A stretch of 64,000 nucleotides of DNA from Cruorifilaria tuberocauda (Eukaryota > Nematoda > Chromadorea > Rhabditida > Onchocercidae), in assembly GCA_013365365.1 (NCBI GenBank), contig JABVXU010000051.1, forward strand, positions 1 through 64,000, written 5' to 3'. The notes beneath the pieces are model-generated. The model was not told where the DNA came from. It was given only the letters and a program-made list of their open reading frames with translations, and made no database searches. The translations under genes were made by a program, and so were the position numbers. Positions 51,934 to 64,000 of this stretch are shown here, one piece after another; position 1 is the first letter of the stretch, and each line of letters opens with the position of its first letter.

Positions 51934-54900
51934 ATGAACTGTACTCTGTTGTTATTTCTGCTATTGTTATTATTATGTATATTGGAAGCAAAACGAAGTA
52001 AATTTTCAAAATCAGATGAAATACTCAAAGAAGAACAGCAACAGCAATCTCTTCCATCTCATTCTGCTAAAAATAATGCAAAATATAAGGTTTCCTGGTC
52101 TTTTACTATTGTCTTATTAACTGAGTTAATGCGAATTCATTTCTAAGAAAACGATTTAATCAATTATTTTAAATGATCACTTTAAAATTTCCAATTATTT
52201 TAATTTAGTTTATTTCAGGAAAAATTATTATGATAGAAATAAATTTAGGTAGTTCTCAAATTTACGAAGAATACGAGTACTACTGTAGTAATTTACAAAC
52301 TCAATTAAATAATGGATGTAATATCCCACTAATTTAATGGCATTGAAAATGGACAATCATAAGTAATTAATAAAAGTGAAAGTTAAATAAAATGTTAATT
52401 GCGCTTACAGTTTCTTATAATGTTATATTCGTAGAAAGAAACATATCGGATAACGTCATCACGTCAAGATGTCACGCAAGATGATGATAACACTATAGAA
52501 GATGTTGATGAGGATAAAATAGATGAAATTGTCCGTGATTCAACTAAAAATCTCGTCATATTCTTTTGTTAGTTTCTTTTTTTCTTCTAAATTAAATTAA
52601 TATTAAAACCTGACTTACTATATTTATTCAAATAACAATATTAGAAATAGTCGTGGCTATATTAATTTTCATGGATGAAAGATGCGAAATATAATTTAAT
52701 TATATATATAAGAAATGGATGACACAGTAACAATGGATTGATGTATTAAAGCAGTTTAAATGAAAATTTTGTTTTTAATCCATTCTTCTACTTATTTTCA
52801 TCGTAGCAATGAAACAATGCAACTTATTAAATGTTATTAATTTTACAGTTATAAATTACTGTAAACAAACTAAAATTAGTTTCATCTTTAATCGGAAATT
52901 ATACTCTTACTGTAGATGATGGATATGCGAAATGTCCGAATTGCGGTGAAGCACTTGCGGAAGTAGAAGAAATCGATGATGATATTGAGGCGACCGGATA
53001 CATTGAAGTTTGTTTCAAGTTCCTTTCTTTTGTTGAGGTTCCTTTTAATCTTTCTTTTTCTAACAGAAATAGTATTATCATATTGTCTGCACTTGTAGGT
53101 AATTTCCTTCTTCCACAAAGCATTAGAAAATTCATTAGAAAGATTAAAAGAAACTTTCAATAGAAGTTTCATTAGAAATTCATCAGAAATGCTAAAGCCT
53201 GAAACGAAATTTAACAATTCAATACTTTTATAAAATTTTGATACTTATAAATTAAATTATCAATTACCACACACATGCTTTTTTCATATTCCTGGACGTC
53301 AGGATAAATTATTTAGTCAGTGCTACATTTTAGTGCGATTGATTTTGAAAATTATTTGAAGGTCGTTAAAACGGATGATCGAAGTGTTGCACGTGAGCTT
53401 GGTGTTACAACATTTCCGGCCTTGGTTTACTTCAGGCGGAAAAATCCGATCATGTACGATGGTGAGTGTACATACTGTCATAAATTTGTGTTTAAAATTC
53501 TGAAATTGTGATATCAGCTTTTTCTCTGTTTTTTGAAATCCCTAATTTGTCTGTTAGAGTATGTTTTACGATTTGGCTAATTTATTTTTCTATCAAATGT
53601 ATTAATTTCAAAATAAGATTTAAAAATTTCAAGCTATATCTTGTTCTCTTAGGCGATTTCAAGGATTCAGATGCAATACTACGATGGTTACGATCTCATG
53701 AAGAAGTAGTTACTTGGGTCCTTACTGACGACAATTTCGAAGATTATACAGATAGTTATTCACCTGATGAAGGTGCACTGGATTGGTTTGTTATGTTGTA
53801 AGCATTTTGTGTTTCATTCGGCATTAAAATCAAAAAACCAAAACTTGAATATTCAGCATTTAAATGATTAGGAGACAGTTCTTTGAAATCTTTTTTAATT
53901 ATGAATTTTAATCAATTGCAAACTATCTCGAATCTTTAATTGATTAATTTTTATAGTTACAATTCGGAAGAACCGGACTGTAATGCATTTGTTTCATCAT
54001 GGGAATCTGTAGCACATAAGTAAGCATTTTTCATCAAATCTCGAAAATTTGAACGAGAAAATTCGTAAACGGTCTTTGATTAATGAAAGATTTTCTAGAC
54101 TGCGTGGTTTAGTAAATGTCGGCAAAGTGGACATGTCGATCAATGATGATGTGACAGATCGTTTCCACCTGGAAGATGCCCAATGTCCGATATTTCTTCT
54201 GTAGGTATCTCAAGTAAAGGAAGGAAAAGTAATAAAAATAGGTTTCTTTCTAATAGGTTAAAGTTTCAATTTTTAACTTTTCTTCTAATTTTCAATTTTT
54301 GCTGCGGCAACTAATAAAATAATCATTTTGAATCTAATCGTTATAAAGTTTCAAATTTATAGCTTTCATCGAGGAAAGATGTACCGCTATAAAGATGCAG
54401 CCAAAAATATAAGAAGTTTGACAGCGTTTGCAATGTATAAATTCAAGGACTTACGTGGTTATCACGTGCCAGAACCACCGACAGCGCTTGAAAACTTTTA
54501 TGAGCATGTTAAAGAGCGAATTGCTAATATTTTGGTATATTTTTCTTTTCCTTTTCAAAATTCTCTGATTTGAGCTTAATTCATTAAAGCATTTTCTCTC
54601 AAACGAGCCCAATATCACATATCTCTTGGATTTACCAATTTATCAGTCTTATCAGTCGCAACTGCTCTAGAGAATTCGATTCTGATTATAGTAGGCACAT
54701 TTTAGGAGTGATGAGATAGATATGCCATCTTAAAATTTAAGCGGACCTTTGATCCAAATTTGATAAGTCAATTCGATTGATAGTATCTGTTAGTGTTAGT
54801 ATAAGTCTGTTTTTAGTATACAATCATATCCAACATGTGATTATATAAAAGTTAGAACCGAACATTTATAATAACACTTCCTCCGTTCCATCTTTCGCTT

Positions 54901-55078
54901 ATTCTTTTCCATTTTTATTCTTTGGTCTATGAAAACATTTCAGGAAGACAGTCAAGCACTCACCGTAATCGGTATCGGCGGGTTGATTGCAATCGTTGCT
55001 GCGACAATTTACGCAAATGCTAGGAGAAAGCAACATATGGTAATTGTGACGGATGATAATAAAGCAAAAACTAACTAA
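51934..55078 (+). CDS. Thioredoxin-fold type I membrane protein (PDI-like)
   Basis: Nine exons: 51934-52089, 52435-52567, 52916-53007, 53362-53461, 53653-53797, 53957-54019, 54099-54200, 54363-54534, 54944-55078; 365 residues. A Leu-rich signal peptide (MNCTLLLFLLLLLLC) is followed by an acidic linker. The first thioredoxin fold has VIFFYDGYAKCPNCGEA, so its active-site motif is CPNC instead of the usual CGHC, and the cis-Pro region is TTFPALVYF. A second thioredoxin-like fold (WFVMFYNSEEPDCNAF, then QCPIFLLFHRG) has only one cysteine at the active-site position and is probably structural or peptide-binding. One membrane helix (VIGIGGLIAIVAATIYA) is followed by a short basic cytosolic tail, fitting a type I ER membrane protein related to the TMX/PDI group. 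The exact orthologue is not recognised. A poly(A) signal is at 55107-55112. Confidence 0.85.
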
Positions 55079-57823
55079 CAGTTCATTGTTTACAAATGTA
55101 TCTTTTAATAAAAAAGAAGTAAATATTGTTGCTAAACAGAAGCCATCTTAAACTAAATTCCATGATTACATGATAATGGGAAATGAATGATTCAAATTTT
55201 GAATTGCCTCAAACTATCAATTGTATTACACATAATCTTGTTTAACTTTTCTTTTAATAATATTCAAATTTCATGTGCTGCTTTATATATATATATATAA
55301 AGTATAAATTATCAGTTAACCGTTTGTTCCTTTGAGGTGAAATATCTCTTATATATTTCTTTACGGATTCAAGCAACGACCTAAATGTAACATCACATGG
55401 CATTTAACATATAAATTTATTCTCCTCTATTCTTTCATTCCCCTATTTAACAAACAATGCAAGAATGATGGAAAAGCATAAATTAATTGGAAATTGTTAA
55501 TTAAATCATTCACCTCGTCGTAAGCGATAAATAATTTTACCTTCGCAAAGCAAACATATTCATCAAAAAGAAAAAACGTAGAAAATTTGACGGATATTAA
55601 TTCGGCAGCAATTTTCTCTATTATGTCATTTGCTCAATATTTTTCTTCCTTCTACTTTTTCTCTTTTTTATTCTGTCTCTTCATTTTTTATGGGAAATAT
55701 TATGAAAGACGAAACAATGTTGTGTAAATAAATATGTTACTGTTGTAGAATACATAATATTATTACTCCACTTCCATTAGTTATTTTCTTCTTTACTTCG
55801 CACCATTAATTAGTGGGAAACATGAATTTATGCTGTAATATCATGATTGGAAGTGTGAAGTGAAGTGAATGCAAAAGTGACAAAAGTAAATGTTCGGAAT
55901 AATAAATTGAAATTTTTATTTAACAATATATTTTTGTTGTGATGTTTAAATACAACTCCTTTCTGTTTGAAGTAAAATTTTTTTCTTTATCTTGTCGATG
56001 AGGGAGAGAGAGACAGAGATCCTATGATACCATTTATACATCTTGGTATTGTATCGGTTATATATTCACTTTACATTTGGATTTCTGAAACTTCAATTAG
56101 CCTACCGTACTCGATATAACTCTCTTAACAACAACAACTTAATATTTCAGGGGTAGAGACATTTCTATATATGATGAATTATATTTAATAGCTCAGGTCG
56201 AGCTCTGACCACCGACAAAACAATCATGATTATTGTCGCACAACTAAAGAATCATAATTATTTATTCGCATTAACATTTATTTATAACCCATAAATGATA
56301 CTAATCGTTTGAGTAATATTCTTACCCAACCAAACACTCAATTTAAAGAAGTCAGTCGGATAAGGAGTAAATAGAAAGTAAAGGATACAACTTGTTTTCC
56401 ATCTGTACGAAAATCAATAACCCATCCTGTTTTTAACAACTGAAAGGAAGACGATAACTACAGGTTTATTCTACTTCTCTCTTTAAAATTAAAGACTTCT
56501 AATTGGTGAAAGCCGCGTTCGGAAATCTATAATTTCCTAATAATGTATTATCGCTCCGAAAATTTCGTAATAGTTATTTCTTCACATCTATAATTCTTTA
56601 TTAATATTACTACTCATTATGAGATTAAACATCAAATTCCCTTTTCTATATCATTGTCATCTTTAAAGAAATAATGACAGTTGGTTACTGATTACCTGTC
56701 TTTCTTGCCTCAATTAGTCTCAAAACACTAATCATTTCCTCACATATTGAATAACTTTGATCTTTGTTCAAATTTATATATGTTGCTAAGAAGGAGTAGA
56801 AGATCTGATGAAGTAAACCACATTAAAAATTCACTCACATGTAAGCTTCTAAAGCATTTATTTTGTTTTCTTTCGCATGCGATCACTATTATTCTATGCA
56901 ATTAAAATTAAGTAACTTCATAATTTAAAGAGAGTTTTTTCCTCCACTTTTTTGACTATTAGAATCAGTTTTTACAAATAGAAATTTTTTACAAGTTACT
57001 GTAGTCACTGAGAGCCATTGAGATGGAAGTTTTCGGTTTGGATAAATAATTATTTCGTTCCATTGACGAAATTTATTGGAGGGTTAACTGAAGAAGATAA
57101 ACGCATATTCTTCCTTTTGACGACTAATATCCAATTAAAGAAACAATCTCAAACTTTCTCAGTTCTTTAATTTTTGATCACTAGTATTTGCCTTCATAGC
57201 ATAGTATATATATATATATATATATTCATAATATATTATAACTGTATATTTTAAAGTTATAAATTCTACCAATCAGCTATTTATTTATACATTGATTTGA
57301 TGGTTTAATGCTTTCTGTTAAGAATTTATGCAAGCATATTATTTTAATTATTGTTTGATCTATTTGTAAATGTAATTTTCCTGTCACAAAATCGGAATAC
57401 TCCACTGTACTGAACTTAAATCCTTGCTTGACCTCCACGTCCGCAAGCACATTTCCTTTCTCAAGTCTATGCTACATTAAGTTTTCAACTAGATCACGCA
57501 AATTAAACACCAGAAATTGATTTACTCTTTCAAGAATCTTTAAACTTTAAACAGAATATGATAAATTTATTATTATAGCATTATTAAAACACATCATTCA
57601 ACAATTCTAAGTATATTAGGAGAACTTCCTCTTACGACATTTTTTGAATACATTCATAACTTACCAAGAAGTATCTAGAATTGCGACTAAACTATGATAG
57701 TACAATTTTAAACTCCGCACTACATCAATAGCATTTCTTATATGCAATTTCACTTTTGCGTAAGCCCTAATATTATTTTTTCGCTACTGCTAAAATATTT
57801 GATATTCATTAGTACTACAAATT
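55079..57823. other. Convergent intergenic, thioredoxin-like gene / WDR11
   Basis: About 2.7 kb between two tail-to-tail genes, with TA microsatellites at 55284-55299 and 57205-57225. No ORF, RNA or repeat family was recognised. Confidence 0.6.
55107..55112 (+). terminator. Poly(A) signal of the thioredoxin-like gene
   Basis: AATAAA begins 28 nt after the stop codon. Confidence 0.6.
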
Positions 57824-60800
57824 TTACGGATTAGAGGTCGGAGGCTTAACCCCTCGAATTTCATCCGTCGATTCTGCAGGTGGATGGTATGCAACAAAAA
57901 TAGATCGGGCCTCTACCGTTTTAAGCAAATACCGTGCAACTGCTATCTTCGAATTCTGTGTCAAGAGCATCGTTAATCGGTTCCAATCTCCAATATTCGC
58001 AGTCAGCAATGAGCATAATTTCTAAAATTACGACTTTATTGAAAAATCGGAAATCAGAAAGAAAGGAAAACAAATTAATTTGATTGTAACCTGCCTTTTG
58101 CGATTTTGACGCTGTCAAATGTTCGACCCATTTGCTCCCAACATCTTTCCAGTCATTGAGACCAAGCTGAAATAAGTTTGAAATTGATTATATATTTAAA
58201 GAACTTCAATATATCTATTTTTTTGATTTATTATTCGATTTATTCTGCAGATTCATTAGTCCATATCATTACTTCTATAATTAGCCAGTTCAGAACAAGA
58301 AATACAGTCCATGCAAGTGTCATGATTATGCATCAAATTTTTAATGCGAAAATCCAAAAATTTTTACATGTCTATTTATTGAAATGACTGCCGATAAATG
58401 GAATCCTACTTTACACGTAGCAGAGAGATGGCAAACAAGTATTGATCAAACAAACAGGAAAAAAGTGAGAAAATCTATAGCTGGTAATGCGGTATCACTT
58501 TTTCTCTACAAAAAAATCACCAATATTACGATCACAATAAGGAACAGGCAATCTTAAAAATTTTCTTCTTCAAAAATCTTAACGATCTCTTCTCATACTC
58601 CAAGCAGATTCTAAGGCATTTGCTAAGTAAAATTTAGCAATATGGAATAAATGACCTTAGCGAAATAAAAGCTTTTGCTCCAAAAGCCATGAGCTTGTAG
58701 GTAACGACAAGCGTCATCACCATGCCCAATCAAAAATAACATTTGTACACCATCTGCAACTGTGCTTTATGTAAAATAAATTTAAAACCAATAAAACATA
58801 TTAAGATTTCACAATAAGGGATCCTAATCGACAGGCAGTAAAAGGATTATGAACAATTATAAATAAAGTTTCACCACCTGTCATGCATTCGTTCGCAATA
58901 AGATTAGTTGCAACTAGTTTGATAATACTTTGAGCTCCTTCCGAAGAAACATTTGAAGCAAGAAGACAAGCTCTTAATGCGCTAGTACGACATTCCTCAT
59001 GTGAATCAAGTAACAACTGCATCGCCCAATCACGCTTGAAAAGACAAATTTCTGGCAGAATTTTTGAAACAACTAAGAAAATTTTTGAAATTTGATAAAA
59101 CAAATGAACAAAACTTCTCGAACGAATTCAAATAACCGACCTTTTGCAGAACAACTGCAAGATGAACTAAAGTATCAATTTGGGCAGAATTCAAATCAGA
59201 TAAGCTCATCATACATGCAAGGAGTTGCTCAGCTCTTCGCTGAAACATATTAAACATACAAGTAAATAAGTAGACGATGAAAAGAAGAAACATGGTATAT
59301 CATACACTAATAAAGATGTACTTTTAAATGTGATGGGCTCCAAAATATTTGCAGTCGCGATGAAAGCGATGTATCCTGAAGTGTGGATATCATCACTGAC
59401 CATAAATCATATAACCATCGTTCGCCGAAAAATCGATGAACCACAGGATACCGATAAAGACTATTACAATCATATCGAATCTTGTCATTTATTCTTAAAA
59501 GTCCATGCAAAAGTATAACTTTCGAATCATCGTTTGAAATTTCTGTTAACAGCTGCGAAGAATCAACTTCAAGTAATAGAGGAATATCTGTAATATATTT
59601 AAAGTAACGATAGCAAGTAACAATACTAATAAATAATAGTGATGTATTGCAGTAATTCTACGATCATCTTTAGAATATTAGTCAAGTAATAAATTTAAGA
59701 CAAACTAAAAGAGAGTAATTTAAAAATTGTGAATTTCGTATTTCTGTAGAATGTCTAAGTTTTACACCTGAATGATGACGAATTTCAGAAGAAACAAACG
59801 ATATACAACGGAAAGAATTATCCGAGCAAACTACTAACGGACACATGTTGTGCAAATCAATATCCAAAAATGAAATTGAAGTACTAACGCTATTGTATTG
59901 CTGAAAAACGAATAACATTCGAACAGAGAAGGTTAACATTAATGAGAATAACTACTGAATACAATTTAACATGCAAAAGGTTTTTCTCGAAATTATGTTC
60001 GTCAGAAGTGACGGAAAAATTGAAAAGAATTGAAAAAAAAACAAAAAAAAATCAAACAAATATACCACTTGTTTGCTTTAAACATCGGAACACTATCATT
60101 TGTTATATATAATTTAAATAATGATAAAACAACGGTAATGTCATAAGCTTAAAATAAAATAAAACTATGCTGAAGTAGGAGAACGTAATTTTTGAGACAA
60201 GAATTCTCATAAATTTCGATAAATCAGAATTAATGAATAATTACGATACAAGGCTAAAAAATTGAAATTTTCATCTGATTTACTCTAGTTTACCTGAAGT
60301 ACGACAAGCTTTTCGGAATCCCATAAGACAACAGTATGTTGATGTAACACTGCGAGCGTATGATCACCGGGAATTCGAGAGAAAACAAGTTTCAAAATTG
60401 GTCCCCTAGTAGTGCCACGTGTTTGATGACACTGTCGTTGTCCTAAATCCCACACACCTAAACGTCCCCAAGCATCACCCATTGCCAGTAAATCATCTTT
60501 CCATACCAAACATTTCACTGCTGCACCACTTTTCCACTGCAAAAAGCTTAAGGAAACTTATGATAATCCATGAATTTATATTAAATCTCTAATTACAATC
60601 AAGCTAGAAACGAACACTAGACTTTTTTTTAAACTATTAAGAATAAGATTTAAAAAAACTCCTTCTATTATATGTAGCTATTTAAGATAATATCACACAA
60701 ATTCGACTTATATATACCTGTGAGTTCACTTCCTTTCCATCTCTGACATGTAGGCCTTTCACCACTACATGGTACAAATGGCACTCCTCATCTAAAATAA

Positions 60801-63800
60801 CAAGATTCTCTCGAAAGACCGGCTCATCTCCACGTGAGATTTGTTTCGCCGCATGATGTTTTCCTGACCAAGCCTAAAAACAGAACAATTCTGAATATTT
60901 AATCTTGGAACCATAAAACGAGCATAGAAATTAAAGTGAATTTAGTTGCAAATTAAAAAAAGACTGGAACTACCATATCAACAATAATAGGGCATGATCG
61001 AGACATTCTTCTTAACAAACGCATCGACTTCAGATGCCAAATTTCCAACGGTTCACAACGGAAGCCAATAGCAACATAGCAACTAAACATAAAATATTGC
61101 TCTTATAGCAAATTATTTAGAAAGACAAAAAAATCTTAATACGGTCATTCAGAGACATCAGAAGAATGAGTTACAAAAAAATTTTTTTAAAAACGGATAA
61201 AATGTTGGAAAATTGGATGAAGCATCCAAAATATTATGCGTTTTGATTGCTTACAAGCAAAATAAATTGGTGGATTAAAGTTATTTAACTATTGGTATAA
61301 CAAATACTTTTAAGAGAAGAGGAAGAGAATAAAAACCGAGAAATCATAGCTGGATTGACACTGAACGATAATAATAAGAAGCAAACTAACTTACTAGTAG
61401 AACGATACCCGCAGCATTTCCACAGGTGTCTCCTCCACCTCTGGTCTCAATCTTCTACTTTCACCTATGAAAAAAGTATTATGAATATTATCCACAACAT
61501 TATTGTGATAGTTGGAAAACTTTCGTGATAGTGCGAAATATTGTACCTGTTCGAACATCCGTAATAAAAATATCATTTTTGACTAGTGACGAAGTGCTCA
61601 AGGAGTGAACATATGCGGCCGAAATAAGTTTATATGGTCCACACCAGTCTATGCATCTGTAACTAGTTTACGCAGTATTTCTTCGGCTAAATGTTATTTT
61701 AGTTGGACTTGGAGTTGGCAAAATTAATCGCGAAATAAAAGTTTTGAAGGTAATGTAGATGTACAAAAAAAAAATATATATTCTCTCTAATAAAGAAAAG
61801 ATATTACCAAAGAGTAGCACATATGCTGAATAAATTTTCAAAACAGTATAAAAAATATGATATTGAATGGAAATATGATAAGCTACTTGATAGGGCATGT
61901 ATGAATATGTAGCTCTCGGAAAATTATTCCTGTTGAAATGTCCACCAGTCGTACAATTCCCTGATTATTTCCGAGAGCAGTTAACTGCATTATTTTACTT
62001 TCTTCAACATGCTCCGGTTGCATGCGTACCGTCGTTACTCCTTGACCCAATGAAAACATCTGTGCTATGTTTGACATCCTAAACTGATGAATTGACCATC
62101 AAGAAATGAATCAATTTACTTATTAAAAAAAATTAAAAGAATATCACGTACTTCAAGTGACCATTTACTGAGCAGCACAGATCTTCATCAACGCTAATTA
62201 TATTCGTGATGTAGCATGCCCGATAAGGCAGTACTATGTCATCTTCTTTTAGACTCTATAAATACGAAAACTATAGGAGAAAATTTCCAAATAATTCAAG
62301 TGATGATAAAATCATGAAAATAAAGACTTGAGTCAGGAATTGTTGAACATAGTTCTTTGAGTACTCAAGTTTTGAGGGCACAAATGGTCTTGTTATTAAA
62401 ACACAAGAAATTAATAACAAGGGAAGAATGAAGCCAACATGGTTCTGAGCAAATGTAAAAAATATATTGAATAATCTAGCAGCGAAAGGAAGATTAAATA
62501 AGAAAATTAAAAATATATTTGTCACAAATGAAGAAACAAATAAAATAAATAGATATATGCGTTGAACGAAATTTGGAGTTACAATATTCAGGTAGAAAAA
62601 TTGAAGCAAGATCCAAAAACTAACAGATAATTTACCACATCATTCCATTCTCAAACTATGACTTTACAAAGAGGTATTGCTTCAACTATATAATCCAATT
62701 TTTTTTAAATTATTATACCTTCTGATTTTTTTGCTATAATTTCATAAGAATTCACCATTATTTTAAGCAAATTAAATACCGGTAATGGAGATTTCTGGAG
62801 AAATACATTTTTCAGACCTGCAAATTTTAAATTGAAAAGGAAAAATCTACCTACCAACTGGTAAATTGAAATATTTCCTGAATTGTACAGTAAAGCAACG
62901 GTGGTTTGTGTAACAGGACACAAGGCTGCAGCGGATATCCGACAATGATGTGTTTGTCGCTGTGTCTCCCCCGAGTACAGCAACTCATAATTCAGTATAG
63001 TTTTTCCCTTTTCATCCTCCACTATTGCGCAAGATCTCCATTCAATGATACCATTGGAATATATGGTTACGAAAATATCACGTTCACTACAAGTCATTAG
63101 ACGCAGTAACGGTGAATGGCATAAGTACCGCCAAATAATACAACAACATTCCAGTTCAACACAAGCAATCTAAAACAGTGATCAGTCAAAATTTTAATTG
63201 AAATTTAAGTTTGTAGAACTCATAATTTCACAGATTACAAAGGAACTTATCGATAACTGCACTATATTAACATAAAACTAATGATATTAATATGAAATTT
63301 ATATGAAATGATATATGCATATAACTTATCGATATATAACTGTATTATATTTGATTACAAATTCATATGCTAATCATAAACGTTTTGTCATTCAGTACAA
63401 CCGACATCCCTTCATAATACGTAGCGACTTCCCTAATACGATTAAAGGATATTATAGCTAGTATCTTTAACTCTCAAACAATTTCATTTAATAAGCTATC
63501 CAAAGCACCTTTTTCCTCTGCTGGAGATGAGTTTTAAAAAGCATAAAGAGCATATACACTACTGACAACGTAACTTTCCTTATATTGAAATTATAATAAA
63601 TTCTATATTTTTTTATTCCGCCTTTTCCTCCTTCTCCGCTACCTCTAGGAAAAAATGAAAAAGTCATGTTAAAAAGAATTTGAATTTCAATACTAAAATT
63701 TCACTAATTTTTAAACATTTCCCCCAGTTATTCAAATTTTTTATCCTCCTCTTCTAAATAACACCATTCTAAAAAAAAAAAATTCAACCATCGACGTAAA

Positions 63801-64000
63801 AAATATCTGAAACAAACGATGTTCAAACCTCATTTTGGGTTGCTGCAAAAAGGATATTTGGAAAAGCATTGTGATATTCAATCTGCGTAATTGGCATTGC
63901 AGTCGATACAGTATCAAACACCACTAGCGAAGTACCTCTTCCTGATGGAGCTTTATGAAGCAAAACATTGTCAATGAACATTAAAGAACCAACATCGATT
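57824..64000 (-). CDS. wdr11: WDR11, WD-repeat trans-Golgi trafficking protein, 5' part outside window
   Basis: Sixteen exons in transcript order: 63829-64000 (cut), 62855-63169, 62152-62255, 61887-62078, 61547-61656, 61395-61464, 60974-61082, 60718-60873, 60294-60536, 59768-59900, 59322-59587, 59141-59239, 58878-59034, 58656-58753, 58095-58166, 57824-58021, about 830 residues. Landmarks matching human WDR11: VDISTGIIFRELHIHTCPIK, EIWHLKSMRLLRRMS, LAMGDAWGRLGVWDL, VVLWDSEKLVVLQ, then the helical C-terminal half with QSIIKLVATNLIANE, DDACRYLQAHGFW and WVEHLTASKSQK. WDR11 works with FAM91A1 in capturing endosome-derived vesicles at the trans-Golgi; that is family knowledge. The last intron (58022-58094) needs a GC donor (AAG|GCAGGT): using GT four bases later shifts frame and ends the protein early. 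The upstream WD repeats lie to the right of the window. Confidence 0.93.
58801..58877 (-). other. wdr11: Open read-through segment resembling the next WDR11 exon
   Basis: If the donor at 58877 is not used, exon 58878-59034 reads on for 25 codons to a TAA at 58801-58803. That tail (GGETLFIIVHNPFTACRLG) resembles the start of the next real exon (DGVQMLFLIGHGDDACRYLQ). It could be a duplicated exon start or an alternative short C-terminus. Confidence 0.4.

Noticed and set aside
62271..62609. 112-codon hydrophobic minus-strand ORF
   Set aside because: Lies in a WDR11 intron; the Phe/Ile/Leu-rich translation is what AT-rich DNA gives by chance, and no family is recognisable.

Overview
This is a nematode nuclear genome window, most likely from a filarial or other spirurid (clade III) worm. 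The reasons are AT-rich DNA (roughly 70% by eye), genes split into many small exons by introns with TTTCAG-type acceptors, a probable spliced-leader acceptor just upstream of one start codon, and protein sequences that are clearly animal but diverged. Species is not assignable by eye. All gene models were spliced by hand. Exon phases were checked and every complete model sums to a multiple of three.

Layout from left to right: (1) 56-13627, +, the DIP2 gene (two acyl-CoA-synthetase-like domains), cut by the left edge; a long in-frame ORF in its second visible intron looks like an alternative first exon. (2) 16052-20197, +, TMEM39, an ER multi-pass membrane protein. (3) 21130-28692, +, a full-length POT1 telomere protein (two OB folds plus the zinc-containing C-terminal domain). 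(4) 29527-31935, -, a cathepsin L-like preproprotease, with duplicated GATA-bearing elements upstream. (5) 34248-35232, +, Gemin6 of the SMN complex. (6) 35644-40870, +, an unrecognised 662-residue protein built from two repeated modules (A-B-A-B) ending in a Cys/His zinc-binding motif. (7) 43464-48690, +, PNISR, an SR-related nuclear-speckle protein. (8) 51934-55078, +, a thioredoxin-fold type I membrane protein. (9) 57824-64000, -, WDR11, cut by the right edge.

The genes are mostly housekeeping: lipid metabolism, ER and Golgi traffic, telomere protection, snRNP assembly, splicing-related and redox functions. They do not form one pathway. TMEM39 and POT1 are head-to-tail about 0.9 kb apart and could be co-transcribed.

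Beyond the genes, the main unexplained structures are: a 78-nt pre-miRNA-like hairpin at 49035-49112; a 65-bp perfect duplication shared by the end of gene 6 and intron 1 of PNISR; a paralogous-looking open segment next to a WDR11 exon; two TMEM39 exons only 23 nt apart that cannot both be spliced; and two or three GC-AG introns. I saw no tRNA, rRNA, CRISPR array, transposase or bacterial insert.
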